The notes below the pieces were generated by a model, which did no database searches, was not told the DNA's origin, and was given only the letters and a program-made list of their open reading frames with translations. Of a stretch of 64,000 nucleotides of DNA, positions 1 through 11,229 are shown in pieces. The DNA is taken from the NCBI GenBank assembly GCA_015680685.1, contig MNCI01011128.1:432837-496836 (forward strand), written 5' to 3'. The position numbers were made by a program, and so were the translations under genes. Source of the DNA: Gnetum montanum. Lineage: Eukaryota; Streptophyta; Gnetopsida; Gnetales; Gnetaceae. Position 1 is the first letter of the stretch, and the number at the start of each line of letters is the position of its first letter.

Positions 1-76
1 GGCGGGACGCGATATCGCGTACGCGATATTGCAGGAGAAGACGCGATATCGCGGCACATGCAAGTCGCGTCTCATC
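1..76 (-). repeat. Edge of an Athila-like LTR (U3 end), cut by the window
   Basis: Read on the minus strand this piece begins TGATGAGACGCG at 76 and runs out of the window. The start resembles that of the shared P1/P2 LTR (TGATGGGATGCG). It holds three GATATC/GATATT dyads at 11-16, 25-30 and 45-50, each inside a CG-containing palindrome, as in the U3 of the other LTRs. To its right lies gag sequence, so this LTR was probably inserted into the gag of E0. The CpG sites are less decayed than in the other minus-strand LTRs, which suggests a younger copy. Confidence 0.55.
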
Positions 77-585
77 AAGTATGAAGAGGTGGAGGAAGTA
101 GTTGGAGAACAGTGTCAACTAGTTCTCCTTTGATGACTTCTTGATTCATTCTCGTTTGGTTCATCAGAAGCTCTAGGCCTTGAGCTCTACCTATGTCTTG
201 AGTATTTTGCATTCCTTCCAAGGTCCTCTACATGAGTTGACAGGATCTTCAATGTGTATAATTGGCGTGTGAGAGTGGGATCTTTGAAGTTGATAAAATT
301 TATTAGCTTGGAGTGAGGTATCTTTAATTTCCTCCAAGACAATTATCTAAGGGACTTTCTTTTTCTTCTCTTATTCATGTTGACCTTCCATAATAACATT
401 CCTTTTTACTTGAGCCTCTTTTGGCTAGTATAACCTAGTAAGGTTCTTTGTGACTTGGTATCCTTCTTGTTCATGACTTAGGTTGGCCTTCTTGAGGGCT
501 ACTTGAAGCATTAGTGGTATGAAGAATTCTAGTGGTAGGACTATGTTTCCCTACATATCCCTCCATTTGAAGTGTTCATCTTGGT
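77..585 (-). pseudogene. gag: gag fragment of E0
   Basis: This is part of the N-terminal half of an Athila-type gag, broken by stops and indels. It matches E1 gag (about 9345-9860, same strand) in order: a stretch around 95-180 resembles 9360-9450, and 510-580 resembles the P1 segment encoding EQLRWRDLQGN. It ends at the E1 insertion point. It has no open frame of useful length. Gag would form the virus-like particle in the cytoplasm. The match was made by eye and is patchy between about 180 and 480. Confidence 0.6.
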
Positions 586-586
586 T

Positions 587-1494
587 TGATGAGTGGTGGA
601 GTAATCCAACATTCAACCATACAAGATATGAGTGTTCACACGTATCTTGATTGTAATTTGTGGACAAAGAAATGTGAATATGTTAGTAATTGGTTAAAGT
701 TCATGATTGTTATCTTTCCATGTGGAGCTAGTATAATTTATGCATATGGTTTAGTTCTTTGTGAGGTGTATGATATATTGATGTTGGTAGGCCATATCTC
801 CTAGCTACGATGGTAAAGTGTAAAAATAGTTCTAAGTCTAAAAAAAAGGTAAACACTATTCTAGCCTATGGAAATGAGCATTTGGTCCTAATATTTTGTT
901 TACACCTTGAGCTTCATGCAACTACCACTAGGATACCAAGTGTATTGCTACTAGGCATACCAAGTGATAGCACTACTGAGTTACCAAATAGTCACACTTA
1001 AGTGCTCAAGAGTAGTTGTACTCATTCTACTTAACAATGGTAATAATAAAGTGCATGAAAAAGCAAATGATTAACTAAGAAATAGTAAGAAAATTATTCC
1101 AAGTGTAAATAATAAACATTATGATAAGTAAAAAATAAACTATGGGAATGCTACAATAGTGAGAAATAGTTCAATCTTTATTTTTGGTCACACTTGTGCC
1201 CAAGTACAAAATGCTTGAATAGAGATTTCATTCACTAATTTACACTACATTGCAGGCATTCACATTTTTAATTGCTATGTTTAAGTCTATGAAAACAAAC
1301 TGACAGAGTTCTATATTGTGGACTAAAATCCATTTTTTCAATTGTGTGCGTAAGTGTCATATTTATAGGTAGGCATGTGTGGAATGATATTGAATATTTG
1401 ATGTTGCATCATAGGCTTTGATATTAGATATGCAATATTGTAGCTTTGATATTGGATGCCCGATATCATAGCCATGGTAAATTAAAATTTATCA
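587..1494 (-). repeat. 3' LTR of E1
   Basis: On the minus strand the LTR starts TGATAAATTTTAATTTACC at 1494 and ends in ACTCATCA at 587. A TATA-like box (rc of atttata, 1371-1377) sits about 120 bp from the U3 start, with dyads of the GATATC/AATATT type between them at 1385-1475. Further in is a polyadenylation-like context around AATAAAG/CTTTATT at about 1175-1235. It aligns along its length with the LTR at 10157-11067. Confidence 0.9.
1371..1475 (-). promoter_or_regulatory. U3 core promoter of E1 3' LTR: dyad array plus TATA
   Basis: On the minus strand about six short dyads (GATATC, AATATC, AATATT variants) spaced roughly 15-25 bp precede a TATAAAT box. The same order occurs in the LTRs at 10934-11040, 12128-12222, 35721-35825, 18603-18735 and 27681-27760. 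The dyad function is inferred from position and recurrence only. Confidence 0.6.
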
Positions 1495-1514
1495 TACCCC
1501 CATGAATGACTGAA
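1495..1514 (-). other. Polypurine tract of E1
   Basis: On the minus strand, TTCAGTCATTCATGGGGGTA lies directly before the LTR start TGAT. The same short G-rich tract precedes the LTRs at 27673 (P1) and 35853 (E3). It is a short PPT for a Ty3/gypsy element. It would prime plus-strand DNA synthesis. Confidence 0.7.
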
Positions 1515-1697
1515 AACTTGTCATTGAGTTAAAGAAAATGAGGATAGAGTTCCTTACAAAATTCGGATGTAGATTTACATGACATTGACTACTATATACA
1601 TGACTCTTGCAGTGGTTTTTACAAAAATGACACAAGATATGACATCACAACAAAAATAAAAAACAAAGAACAAAATTTGGACAAAGCTTGATGTAGC

Positions 1698-4387
1698 CTA
1701 GGTAGTTCTTGGTGGTGGTGGCTCTTCCATTAGTTGCTTCCCTTTGTCATTAGGCTTATGAAATTTGTATTGATTCAAAAGTGCTTGAGGCTTTTCTTCT
1801 TCCATTCGTGGGTCATGCAACATCCATGCTTGTTGTGTAATGTGTGATGAAGAGGGTACATCCCATGGGCATGGTAGCTATGGAAACATTTGATTAGCTT
1901 TGACATATCAAGTCGCAAAGTACGTCCTCTACTCTTTGAATACTCTGGCCTTTTCACATAATTCATGGTAGTATGATAATCTTTTAGCTAGGTTTACTAC
2001 TACATCTTTCTACCCTTGGTAGCCAACTTTGACTGCTTCAAATTTAGAGTTTGCCACTTGAAGTTTCCATAAAGCATCTTTCCAATCTACAAACTCTTTC
2101 TCGTACTAGGCATACGTGGCTACTAGTTACTATTCTAGCTCATTTCTGGATGTTTTTGATATTAACATGGCCAAGTTAGCATAATGGAGGTTAGCTAACC
2201 CCATGTATTCTTTCAGGTCATTAATATACAAGTATTTTTTCTTCACTTCCGTTTGGCTAGCAAGAGCATAATTGTCCAAGATGGGTTGCTAGTCAGGGTT
2301 CTAAGCTAAAATGGAATTGATTCTGGCCTTTTCCATTTGGATCTCTTTTTCATTGATCTTTTTGTACATGTACGCTTGATCATAGAAGTGTTCTTTAAGC
2401 CTTTCAAATTTCTTTACATTGTTTTGCCATGCACTAATTTCAATGGTTGATTTTTGATGGATGATCTACTCATGTCTTGGTTGACCCTCACTAGTTGTTC
2501 TCTTAAATGGTGGATGCTCTCCTCCAAGAAGTTCTTTTGCTTTTCAATGTTGGTTAACCTCATGTTATTAGTAGCAAACTATTTATTTTCTTTTTGAGCT
2601 TCAGTGAGTGCCTTAGCATGTGCATATGTTTGAGCTTTAGTTACTAAGGCATTCCACATCACTTTCTTCTTCTCATTCTTCATTCTATTCAATTAGGTGA
2701 TTCATCTACTCTATTTTGTACTCCATTTGGTTAGGTGTAATGAATTATATAGGATTTCTATGTTTGGCTCTCAGGGCTACAAGCTCTTCTTGGAGTCTAT
2801 GGATTTTTGCTTTTGCATGCTTAGCCCTGGTCTCTGCTATGATAAATTTACCTTTTGTAGCAATTAGCTTAGACTGTACTATAGTGACTTCACTTTGGAT
2901 GTCAAAAAGTGTTATCATTACTTAGCCAATCTACAATAGTTGATCAAGCACATCTTCATGGTTAGTAGGAGTCATTGGGGTTTCAGCTAACATTTGAGCA
3001 TCTTTGGTTCTAGTTAGATCTACTAGTGACATAACAAGTATGTTGAAGGGCTCTTTGATATGATTTGTGATCACCTTTATTGCTCCTACATCATGGTGCT
3101 ACATTACCATAACTATGGCTTATTCTCTAATTTATAGCACCACTTGGAATGATGCAGTGTTTCCAAAAATTTGTTATGACCATTGGGCCTCTCCTCTTGA
3201 CTGGAGTGAGATCTATCCACATTTAGAATCTACTGAAATGGTAGGTTGATTGGCATTATCAATAACTCTATAGAAGTTGGCCTCATCTCTTGTTTCCCAA
3301 CTGATGGTTTCTACAATCTATTGAAGATGACTCATTGATGGTCTAAAATCCTATGGTAGTAGTGGTGGTGGTGGAACTTGTTGTTCTTGTTGCTATTGCT
3401 GGTGCTGGTCATTGGGTCCTACTTGCTATTGTTGTTCAGTTTGTGTGGTTTCCCTAGCGTTGGTTTGTTCCCCATCCTAATCTTTCTTGGGTGGCGTTGA
3501 TTTGAGTAGTTCAGCATATGAAACATTCTAGGCCCTCTTAGGAACATCAGTGGTGTATTTGAGGATTTTGGCTTGCTTGCACAACTTCCTGATAAGGGAA
3601 GGCAATGGAAGTGTTGGCTTTTCTAGCTTTCTTTCTTCAAACTACCTCTAGATTTCCATGAAGTAGAGTTGTGAAGGATTGGTGTTATATTTGCCCATTA
3701 GAATCACACTTTCTCTAGTCGCATAAGTGGTAATCTATTTAGTCCTTTCATTGGGAATAAGTAATAGGTGCCAATCTTTAAGTAGATTATTTCCTCAAGA
3801 GTTAGTTCATTATATTGCTTATCTTCCTTGCCATATGTCCATTTTAGCCATAGTTTTATAGTTTCAGGATCCAATTTGGTGAATAGATGTGCTATCCCTG
3901 CCCCTTCATTTGGTATGTTGAGTGCTTCAGCTATTGCCTTGATTGAGACTTCTCTAATGTTGACTATAGTACCTTCTTCCTTGTTGTGCTAGAACTGATA
4001 GGTTTTCCCAAGGTATAATTCACCATTGTGTGAAAGTGTAGGCCATAGCAGTAACACTTGGAGTTGCATCCTTACCACTTCTGGAAAAAATTCCATGAAT
4101 GGGCCAAAGTTCATCTCCACAATGATTGTGGTTAGGGTGGATTTCTCTTGGATAGCTTAGAGGTAGTCTTATGACAATGTGAGGCATTGTCCTTGCACTT
4201 GTGATTCCTCTAACTCTACTTGGATTGACTATTCCATAGTAGGAGTTTCTTGATGGATACTAAATGATTGGGCTTCCTGCTCTGCGTGTTTGAGTTCTTG
4301 TCCTTCTGTTTGGCCTCTACCTTGACCTCTTGGTCATTTACTTGTACCCTGTGAGGGTCCTCCTTATGCTCCTTTCTTTGGGGTCAT
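1698..4387 (-). pseudogene. E1 3' ORF: unrecognised N-terminal domain plus long coiled coil
   Basis: A decayed frame of about 895 codons runs from ATG at 4387 (MTPKKGA..) to TAG at 1698. It can be followed in E3 as well (60099-58196 plus 36869-36041), so it is a real ancestral gene. The N-terminal part has conserved blocks such as MNFGPFMEFFPEVVRMQLQ, VSIKAIAEALNIPNEG, YLFPMKGLNRLPLM and LPLPSLIRKLCKQAKI. These recall the domain called putative plant transposon protein, a tentative match. The second half is rich in K/E/L heptads (for example IAETRAKHAKAKIHRLQEEL), a predicted coiled coil. The C-terminus (PNDKGKQLMEEPPPP) is shared with E3. No membrane segments were seen, so I do not call it env-like. 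It has several stops and at least one frameshift. Confidence 0.65.
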
Positions 4388-4922
4388 TTGCAATCATCAA
4401 GGATTTGGAATTACTAAGGTGTTCTTATATATTCATCATGGTTCCATACCTTACTCATACCCTTAGTTACATTAGGTTCTTAGTTTATGATTACAAAGTT
4501 AGATAAATTTTCAAAAAGTTACCTCATAAGTGTTTATAACCCTTCATAGTTGTCCAATTTGTTCTTATTCATGGCTCATAATGAGGGTTATGGTTTCTTA
4601 GGAGCATTAGTTAAGGGTTCTAGCATTGATATGATTGATTTTTCATTAAAAAATTTCAAGTTTTACTTCATACTCACCCTTAAAATACCTTTTGAGTGTT
4701 AGCAAATTTTGAAAAATTGGCTTAGGTTTTCCTCACTAGCATCCCCCCACAACTAAGATGAGTACTCCGGGATTAGATAGGTTCAAAAATCATAAAAATT
4801 GCATTGATAATGTGCAAAATATGGCTTGGGAAATTTAGGAGGTTAGAGCTCAAATCAGAGAAGAAAATTTGAAATATCTCTCGTAGCTCAAATGAAAAAT
4901 AAAAAAATCTCTCATAGTTGCC

Positions 4923-4990
4923 TATTTATAGTTTTTATGAGACCCAATATCAGGTACCTGACATCGAGGATCTGATATTGAAGGCCTAAA
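4923..4990 (-). promoter_or_regulatory. Internal promoter-like module upstream of E1 3' ORF
   Basis: On the minus strand, dyad-like words (CAATATCAGATC, GATGTCAGG, CTGATATTGGG) are followed by CTATAAATAGG (rc of tatttata at 4923-4930). This copies the dyad-then-TATA arrangement of the U3 regions. It lies about 535 bp upstream of the 3' ORF ATG (4387). E3 has the same arrangement at 60646-60722, 547 bp upstream of its 3' ORF ATG. A separate transcript for the 3' ORF is inferred, not shown. Confidence 0.5.
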
Positions 4991-5301
4991 AATTTTCAAT
5001 TTTCATGAGGTTTTGAGGATAAAAACAATTCTCTTTGAATGTTTAGAAGGTTTTAAGCATATTCAGAGGGTCTAGGTTATAGATAGAGGAACATTTTTTT
5101 GAAAATTTGTCATTGAAAGTTCATAAAGAAGGAATCTCAGACTATGAAAGTTTATAAGATGGATAATAAGGGTAATGAATCCATGTTGTTAGAATGGATT
5201 GGGTAAATGATATGAGAAGTGTTTATTGATGGTTGTTGATGTTGGAAGGTTCAAGATGATATGGAATTGCTGGACAGGTATAAGATACAACAATTATACA
5301 A

Positions 5302-5352
5302 GTGGGTCCTTTCCAAAGTAGGCTCCAGCCCTTAATGCCCTTGTATAGCCAC
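5302..5352 (-). other. Conserved non-coding motif, E1 copy
   Basis: On the minus strand the core reads AAGGGC(A)TTAAGGGCTGGAGCC, then a CTTTGG block and AGGACCCACTT. Recognisable copies occur in P1 (26883-26925), E2 (32521-32565) and E3 (61030-61075), always between integrase or its remnant and the 3' end. It lies in no open frame. Function unknown. Confidence 0.6.
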
Positions 5353-6551
5353 ACCTACAAGTGTTCTTAGGCACTTAAGGAGTTGCATGTAACACATACC
5401 TATTTAGAAAAACACACATGTTAGTACCACCAAATTGAGAAAATTACACTATGTTATACAAAACTACAAGTTATGAGTATTCTAATAGTGAGATAATATG
5501 GACTTAGAAGAGATTGTAGAAATCAAGATGTGAGGTATCTTGCCATAGGCATAATGAATTTTTGTGTTTTGTTACTAGTTAAAGCAATCACTAACCTTTT
5601 TCTCCAAGATTCAAATGAAGTCCAGACCATATTCTAGTGACATTGCATCATGTCATCATTGGGAATTACAACTATGAGACTATCAATGGTGCAAGGAGTA
5701 TTGTCACTTAGTGTCTTGTCCAAGGGAGGAGTTTATTCATGGTACTTTTTATTTTTTAGATTTTTGAGAAGCCACCTACCTTCAGACATGGGTAACATGT
5801 CTTTCTAGTGGGACCCCTAAAAATTTATTCTTTGCTCTTTATTTTTTATCTGTGTCAACCTTACCAGAGGACTACCTTCTAGCATGGGGAATGTGTCTTT
5901 CTAATGACATGGTAAGGCAACACTTATTTACTCTTACTTTCATTTTTCGTTAAATATACAAGGATATAATACAACCTTAACAACATGATAGAACTCACAA
6001 TAGTAATCCAAGAGAATCCACAAATCCTCTTGATATCACTCCTATTTCATTCCCTCTTGGTCCTTTACTTTTTTGTCCAAGCATAATGATCACAAGTTTA
6101 TTCTTAGTTGTATGATGAAGAAAGCATATCATTATGGCCATGGTAAGAACCTCTTATTAATGGAATGAATGGATGGTTGGCATGGGCTCACTATTCAAAT
6201 AATTAGTTTCTTATGATTAGATAACATAGAGAAATCTTCACTTTATTGGGCTACATCTTGCCTTTATTCTTAATGTGTCTTATTGGCAATCAAAATTATT
6301 TACAAAGGGGTTAAAGATAAACTATGAAAAATATGAAAAAAGATAGCAAGAATTGTAAAAAGGTGTAAAGAATGAAAAATGCTAAAAGAATGAAAAATCA
6401 TTAAAGAATATCAAAAGTTTAAGAAATGAAAAGTGTGAAGAATAAGAAGATATAAAAGAATGGGAAAAATTATATCAAGAAATAGGAAAAGTAAAAATAA
6501 TTTTAAAAAAAATGGAAAAGAACTTATTAATTCCAAAATCAAGGTAAGGTA

Positions 6552-6569
6552 TCTTCCCCATGACTAAGC
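6552..6569 (-). other. Internal PPT-like site of E1
   Basis: On the minus strand, CTTAGTCATGGGGAAGATAC resembles the PPT at 1495-1514. It corresponds to the site at the end of P1 integrase (25770-25788). It is kept here although pol is gone. Confidence 0.4.
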
Positions 6570-6583
6570 TCATGGACAAGTGT

Positions 6584-7585
6584 CTAGAAAATGCTTCCTA
6601 GATCACCTAGATCATATACTCTAGGTGTTTCACTTATCATCTTTATTGATTTAACTTTTTTATGATAATCCCATGTAATCTTGATGCTAGTTGAGTTTTG
6701 ATTGTCTAAGTTCTTATTTTCTTTTCCCTTTGGTGTATGATTATGAGGTAGTAATTTCGTTTTTGGGATTTTAGTTGGAGCCATTTTCTTAGAATGGGAA
6801 TTAACATGTGAATTTGATTGTTCCATGCATATTCTAGACAATTGAAGGTTCTCAATTTGTGGCCATAGGGTATCTTCTAGTTTGGTGGCCCCTATTGTTT
6901 CTTTTGCACAAATTTTCTTTCCACATTTATTGTGGACTAGTGTAGTGACTATATTGACATTTTAGAAGGTTAGTCCATGATTGTGCCCTTTGCTATCAGT
7001 GGTCATGCATGGAATTAGCTGCATGTATGTGGCTCCGTGCTTGTATTCCTTAAACATTTCTACAAATATATCTCTCATGCTTAACTTAGCATCGATGGTG
7101 CTAAGCCATGCCCTCTGCATAATAATTGGAAATTTATTATTTTCATTTTTCACATCGATTATAGGAAACTTTGTTAGATAAGACCACCCATTAACAGTGG
7201 TCACCATGTCCTCTATTTGTCCCAAAGGAATGACAATAGACTGATTTGCAAGCTCCAACCTAATATTGCACTCCTTCAAGGGTGGTAGGTTCCATGTTTG
7301 ATATGTTTTATAAGAGATCAAATTTACCTTGGAACCTATGTCTAGTAGAGCTTGGCATGGCAGATTTCCATCTACTCATAAATAAATCAAAGGACCTCCT
7401 AGATGAATTTTCTTCTTAGTGAGTGGCCCTACATTAATCCAGTTTGTGACTATTTTTGTAAGCATGATAATTTGCATGTTTGTGTTGCATGATGACAGAA
7501 GCTTGTTGTTGGAAGATGGATCTGATGTAGAAGAAGTGGTTCTTAATGAAGTTCTAACTCTACCAAATTTTTTTGGACTTATCAT
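6584..7585 (-). pseudogene. E1 protease region, active site altered
   Basis: This aspartic protease of Ty3/gypsy type would process Gag and Pol in the particle. On the minus strand the frame contains CQALLDIGSKVNLIS near 7325-7360, where P1 has ALLDSGFGVNLIS, so the catalytic D-S-G is D-I-G here. It continues as YKTYQTWNLPPLKECNIRLE, the flap and C-terminal part (IIMQRAWLSTIDAKL) and a tail with ICMEQSN that matches P1 (ITCMEL) and P2 (PTCMEQ). The ORF breaks near 7321-7376 and stops at about 6584. Immediately after it, pol is missing. Confidence 0.75.
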
Positions 7586-7619
7586 AAAGAATGGAAATTT
7601 CTTTGACTAGCCCTTAGTG

Positions 7620-10023
7620 TTATTGGTAAGATCCTCTACTTGTATATTCATTGCCCTTACAACTTTCCTTTGTTGTGGTTGTGACTGTAATTACCCTTTC
7701 ATAACTAGTAGTGGCCTTGGTGGCAAAGGATTGAATGGTGGATTTGATGGACCAACTATTGGTGATTGTGCATAAGAACTATGATCCATCCTTAGAGTAG
7801 TAGGCTTGTAGTATTCTCGTGGACAATAAGGAGAAGAAGTGTGAACTAATGTATTTCTTGGAGATATTGGATGCTAAACGTAATATCCATAAGGATCTGG
7901 TTGCTTGTATGGATATTTTTGCCTTAGTGGTGGCATTATCCATGTCTGCAATTGTTGCCACTATTGCTGATATTGCTCCTATGGTTGAGGGTAGGCTTTG
8001 CTAGGGCAATATGTTGGCTGGAAAGTTTTCTTGATATTACCTTAAGGATAAGGTAGTCTTCTTGGCATCTACTTTTTGATGAAGCTTGGACTAAGTGCAT
8101 ATGCCCCAAACTCTTGTAAGTGGATCATAATAGGACAACATCCCTTAGGATGTTCATACTGGCACACAATACATCCTTCCTCTTACTCTAAATTGGAGTC
8201 AGTATACCTTTCAATGGCAGCAACTTTTCCTTTGTGCTTATAACTTGTCCATAATCTCTTTTTTTCTTCTTTTCCTTGCCTCTGTTGAGTGCTTGTTCAG
8301 TTTTTTCTTTCACAATATTTAGTGCTATAGCAAAATTTTCTTCCAATGAATACCAGACTTTCTCTAGCTTATCCACTATATTATTGACTAATTTTTGAAT
8401 AGGTTGAGTCTTTTTCTGAATAACATCTTCCAAGGTTTCATCCTCTTACTTGTCACATAGCCACACATCTTTCTTCCTAATTGATGAGTCTCTATTATAA
8501 TCTTTAGTTGAGTCTCTCTTCTTGAGTTCTCCTTCCTCTGCCACTTGATCAATTATCTAGATGCGATGGGCAGTCATTTCTAATAATCTACCTTGGGCAT
8601 AAAACCTAAGAGTCTCTTTGGTTTTACTTCTCAACCCATCTATAATGTGCCTAAGCTATTCCCTTGGTGAAAATTCATGGCTTGGGCATTGGTGAAATAG
8701 TGAATAGTATCTGCCCATTGTTACATCAAGGGTCTCATGAGTCCCTTGCTTTCAATCATAGATCTATTTTCTTAGGTTAAACACTTGCAAATAAGTTTGA
8801 TATTTGTTGTTTAAGATTTCTAGTATGGTACTCTAGCATCTGATTGATTTAGGTTCTAGTGACCTATACTAGCTCTCTGCCTCCTTCATAAGTGTTTTAG
8901 GAGACAACTTTAACTTTTTCTAGTTACTTTTGATGTTCTGTAAGGTGTAGGAATTGTGGAAAGCTTGAAGGTAATGTTGTGGATTAGCATTATAGCCACC
9001 TTCAAATATTAGCATGTTGTTCATGTTGAGCCATTTGATTCTACTATCCCTTACATGCCTATTTGAAATGCGAACAACTTCCTATATGTTAATCATGCTA
9101 TGAGTTTCCATTTAGGGTTCATTGTCTTGATCGGGTTCATGTGCTCAATTATAGTAGTGCCCCCTTTTGTGGTCATCCCTCTCATGATTTTTGTGATCCC
9201 TATGTCTATGTTGCTCATACTCTCTATCTTCTGAATTAGGATATTCTAAGTAATGGTCATGGTGATCATGGCAGTCATGAGTTCTCCTCTCTTCCTTATC
9301 ATGGTCCTTGTACTTTTGCCTTCTTCTGTCAGAGTCTTCTGATGATTGTGAGGATGCAAATGAAGTAGTAGGAGAATGGTGCCAACTTTTCCTCTTGTGA
9401 TGACTCTAATGTTTTTCTCTATGAGACCTAGTAGAAACTCTTGGCCTTTCATCTTGCTTGTGGCTGGAGTCTTTTACCTCTTGCCTAAGTATCTCTACTA
9501 ATTTTGAGTGTACTTTCTTCTTGACAGGTTCATCCAATCGAATGATAGGCATTTGTGACTAGAACTCATAATTGTGGTGGAGTTGTTCAACAATGAATGC
9601 ATCTTCAACAAGCTCCTCTAAGACAATAGTAGAATTGACTATCTTTTCTTTTTCTTGTTCATGTCTTATTCCCATAGCATGGTCTTTCCTTAATTTCTCC
9701 TTAGTCGGTCCATATGGTTGGGTCATGTATTTGGTTTTATGATACCCTTCAAGTGCTTCACTTAGTTTCATCCCCTTGAGAGAAATTTGGAACATAATGG
9801 GTGTTGAACATCTTGGTGATAGAATAACATTCCCTTGAAGATCTCTCCACTTGAGATTCCTGTCCTAATGAAAGATGAATGTGAAATTAGGATAGTAAGG
9901 ATCATGATGAGCATATGAGATCCTTGTTTCCATCGGCATACTCTAGTCTTCTTCTTCTTTGATTTTATCATTACTTGTTTGTAGTTCCTTGGAAAATGAT
10001 GTTGTAATTTTGGTTGAAGACAT
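7620..10023 (-). pseudogene. gag: E1 gag, Athila type, degraded
   Basis: This capsid polyprotein starts at ATG 10023 (MSSTKITTSFSKE, compare MSSSFHKSTSPP in P2). The conserved N-terminal block (YYPNFTFIFH..RNLKWRDLQGN) is at about 9820-9900. The Athila gag core is at about 8590-9080 (AESWYRSLEPKSIR.., MGRYYSLFHQCPSHEF.., LRHIIDGLRSKT). A basic K-rich segment follows at 8188-8433. The distal part, rich in Q/P in P1, is at 7620-8180. Several in-frame stops and indels are present. I see no clear CCHC zinc knuckle. It corresponds collinearly to P1 19600-21940. Confidence 0.8.
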
Positions 10024-10137
10024 ATTGTATGTTTAGATGTTTATTTTAGTGTGCTTTTCTTAGAATTATAAAGTTTGACTTTGTGTTCTAAGTACAACGA
10101 ACTTTGTGAAATCAATTACTAAGAATACATTGACTTA

Positions 10138-10155
10138 TCATTGAAAATGGTGCCA
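10138..10155 (-). other. Primer binding site of E1
   Basis: On the minus strand, TGGCACCATTTTCAATGA begins one base after the LTR end. It is a decayed form of TGGCGCCGTTGCCGGGGA, the complement of the plant tRNA-Asp 3' end used by Athila elements. Confidence 0.6.
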
Positions 10156-10156
10156 A

Positions 10157-11067
10157 TGATGATTGGTGGAGTAATCCAACACCCAACCATACAAGATACG
10201 AGTGTTCATATGTAGCCAAATCATAATCCATGGACAAAGCAATGTGAATATGCTAGTAATTGGTTAAAGTTTATGGTCATTGTCTTCCCACATGGAGCTA
10301 GTATAACCTATGCATATGGTTTAGCTCTTAGTGAGGTGTATGACATATTGATGTTGGTAGGCCATATCTCCTAGCTACAATGATAAAGTGTAAAAATAGT
10401 TCTAAGTCTAAAGAAAATGATAAACACTATTCTAGCTTATGGTGATGAGCATCTAGTCCTAATCCTTTGTTCACACCTTGGGCTTTGTGTAACTACCACT
10501 GGGATACTAAGTGTACCGCTATTGGGCATACCAAGCGATAGCACTACTAAGTTACCAAGCAGTCACACTTAAGTGCTTGAGATTAGTTGGCCTCACTTCA
10601 CTTAACAACAATAATAGTAAAGTGCATGGAAAAGAAAATGATTAACTAAGAAATAATAAGAAAATTATTTTTAAGTGCAAAAAATAAACATTATGCTAAG
10701 TAAATAGTAAGCTATAGGAATGCTGCAATAGTGAGAAATAGTTTGATCTTTATTTTCAGTCACACTTGTTTCCAAGTACAAAATGTTCAAATAAAGATTC
10801 TATTTGCTAATTCACACTACACTGCAGGCATTCACACTTCTAATCTCTAAGTCTAAGTTTATGGAAACAAACTGATAGAGTTCTACTACTGTGGAGTAAA
10901 ATTCTTTTTTTCAACCATGGGTCTAAGTGTCATATTTATAGGTAGGCATGTGTGGAATGATATCAGATATCTAACATTGCATCATAGGCTTTGATATTGG
11001 ATACACAATATTGCGGCTTTGATATCAAATGCCCAATATTGTACCTATGGTAAATTGTGATTTATCA
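10157..11067 (-). repeat. 5' LTR of E1
   Basis: It ends (minus strand) at TGATGATTGG (10157) and starts TGATAAATCACAATTTACC at 11067. The TATA-like box is at 10934-10940 and the dyad array at about 10959-11040. It is collinear with 587-1494. The sequence right of 11067 is E0 gag, which fixes the element end. Confidence 0.9.
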
Positions 11068-11229
11068 TTGGTGAAGGATGAATGTAAAGTTAGGATAGTA
11101 TGGATCATTGTGAGCATATGAAAATATTGTTTTTATTGGTGCACTCTAGTCTTTGTTATCATGATTTTTGTCATAAATTTTCTGTAGTTCTTTGGTAGGT
11201 AACATCTTTTCTCTCTATGTTGAAGGCAT
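11068..11229 (-). pseudogene. gag: E0 gag 5' end
   Basis: The first part of E0 gag starts at ATG 11229 (minus), followed almost at once by a stop (MPST*). It matches E1 gag 9860-10023 (MSSTK..) base by base over most of its length, then meets E1 at 11068. The gag sequence resumes at 585. Confidence 0.65.

Larger units (their letters stand above)
4388..6549 (-). other. E1 non-coding stretch between protease and 3' ORF
   Basis: No gene can be supported here. On the minus strand it holds, in order, an internal PPT-like site (6552-6569, just outside), an AT-rich A/G-biased stretch (6300-6540), a conserved 45-50 bp motif (5302-5352), the dyad/TATA module (4923-4990) and the presumed leader of the 3' ORF (4388-4920). 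The leader contains a segment near 4735-4790 that is also conserved in E3 near 60455-60510. Confidence 0.55.
586..11067 (-). mobile_element. E1: pol-less Athila-like LTR retrotransposon with 3' ORF
   Basis: E1 has a complete structure on the minus strand: 5' LTR 10157-11067, PBS 10138-10155, gag, protease, a non-coding stretch, an internal promoter-like module, a large 3' ORF, PPT, and 3' LTR 587-1494. RT, RNase H and integrase are absent: the protease tail at about 6590 runs straight into the sequence that follows integrase in P1. The target duplication is TTGGT (581-585 and 11068-11072), leaving one extra T at 586. LTRs of 908 and 911 bp differ visibly. Size and structure suggest a non-autonomous element that relied on pol from a P1-type relative. 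Confidence 0.85.

Noticed and set aside
586-804. ORF at the left LTR end
   Set aside because: It lies wholly inside the LTR of E1. Similar ORFs do not persist in the other LTR copies.
1698-4387. Envelope-like gene as in some Athila elements
   Set aside because: No signal peptide, transmembrane segment or fusion-like feature was seen. The protein looks like a soluble domain plus coiled coil.
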